Positions 63,673 through 64,000 of a DNA stretch of 64,000 nt are shown in pieces. How positions within the stretch are numbered: the stretch's first letter is position 1; each line of letters starts with the position of its first letter. The notes beneath the pieces are model-generated. The model was not told the origin of the DNA and ran no database searches. It saw only the letters and a list, made by a program, of their open reading frames with translations. Source of the DNA: Chloroflexota bacterium (GTDB lineage: Bacteria > Chloroflexota > Anaerolineae > Anaerolineales > Villigracilaceae); NCBI GenBank assembly GCA_013112685.1, contig JABFGC010000002.1, positions 2,428,902 to 2,492,901 of the forward strand. Direction: 5' to 3'. The position numbers were made by a program, and so were the translations under genes.

Positions 63673-64000
63673 ATGAATTTCTTAATCACTGGAGCCGCGG
63701 GTTTCCTCGGCTCTTCTCTTGCCAACCACCTCGCCCGCGAAGGACACCAGGTGCGCGGGTTGGACGACCTCTCCACCGGCGATCCCAAAGTGCTTTCGCC
63801 GGATGTCCACTTCACGCGCGGGGATGTGAACGACCGCCCCAAGTTATGGACATTGCTCCAGGACGTGGACGTGGTCTATCATCTCGCGGCGCGCGTTTCC
63901 GTGCCTGAGTCCGTTTTATATCCGCGCGATTACAACGCCGTCAATGTGGGCGGGACGGTGGCGTTGATGGAAGCCATGCGCGACGTGGGCGTGAAGCGCG
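63673..64000 (+). CDS. NAD-dependent epimerase/dehydratase, cut by window edge
   Basis: First 109 residues of a short-chain (extended SDR) nucleotide-sugar enzyme such as UDP-glucose 4-epimerase: MNFLITGAAGFLGSSLANHLAREGH (NAD Rossmann GxxGFLG), RGLDDLSTGDPK, GDVNDRPKL, VYHLAARVSVPESV and NVGGTVALMEA. The Tyr-x-x-x-Lys active site is beyond the edge. Substrate not determinable. Confidence 0.88.
   Translation, partial: MNFLITGAAGFLGSSLANHLAREGHQVRGLDDLSTGDPKVLSPDVHFTRGDVNDRPKLWTLLQDVDVVYHLAARVSVPESVLYPRDYNAVNVGGTVALMEAMRDVGVKR

Overview
The window looks like chromosomal DNA of an uncultured Chloroflexota, probably class Anaerolineae. I infer this from gene style: GC-rich coding, many secreted or lipoprotein genes with Thr/Pro-rich linkers, LAL-type regulators, zinc-ribbon/LysM proteins, a four-gene 2-oxoacid:ferredoxin oxidoreductase and a NarL-type two-component pair. 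No rRNA is present to confirm it. At least 27 places break an otherwise well-conserved reading frame, mostly by one extra or missing base in a C or G run. This pattern fits consensus errors of a long-read or pyrosequencing assembly better than gene decay, so I annotate most broken genes as single genes with a probable indel.

Layout. 0-3.5 kb: trigger factor (5' end missing), clpP, a HAD phosphatase and a convergent YigZ-family gene. 3.5-12.6 kb: an accessory island, more AT-rich than its surroundings. It holds an IS982-type element, an IS630 remnant, a two-gene operon whose second gene is split by both an IS4-type and an IS903-type element (target duplications intact), and three truncated RHS-repeat cassettes. 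One cassette carries a zinc-metallopeptidase tip; two are followed by likely immunity genes. 12.8-15.9 kb: the ferredoxin-dependent 2-oxoacid oxidoreductase operon with a triple hairpin repeat between two subunits. 15.9-22.4 kb: aldo-keto reductase, clpS, acyltransferase, MFS exporter, nadE, remnants of MNT/HEPN and VapBC toxin-antitoxin modules, and a nitrilase-family gene that may be the glutaminase partner of NadE.

22.5-33.5 kb: a minus-strand block with two apolipoprotein N-acyltransferase-like proteins, a membrane-anchored hydrolase, small membrane proteins, a large LAL regulator and a sensor kinase/response regulator pair. 34-36.6 kb: a squalene/phytoene-synthase-like gene and a CrtI-type desaturase (carotenoid or related isoprenoid synthesis). 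36.6-36.8 kb: tRNA-Ser(CGA) with a duplicated 3' end. 37-44.7 kb: lipoprotein, esterase, a GH25-SH3-NAGPA fusion, beta-CASP nuclease, RNase D, acyltransferase 3 and a GNAT acetyltransferase. 44.7-50 kb: SPFH/NfeD pair, wecC-wecB for UDP-ManNAcA, and a secreted protein. 50-53.9 kb: PyrK-like protein, a second SPFH protein, and selD with an in-frame UGA exactly where the catalytic Cys belongs plus a SECIS-like hairpin, then a deaminase. 54-64 kb: CorC/HlyC-type protein, a LysM protein, small genes, a degenerate S41 peptidase with a beta-propeller lipoprotein, an FtsH-like protease with a polytopic N-terminus, an rRNA methyltransferase, an NTF2-like protein and the start of an NAD-sugar epimerase.

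Intergenic regions carry several dispersed palindromic repeat families. At least four genes have a TATAAT-like box only 6-10 nt before the ATG, which suggests leaderless transcripts.
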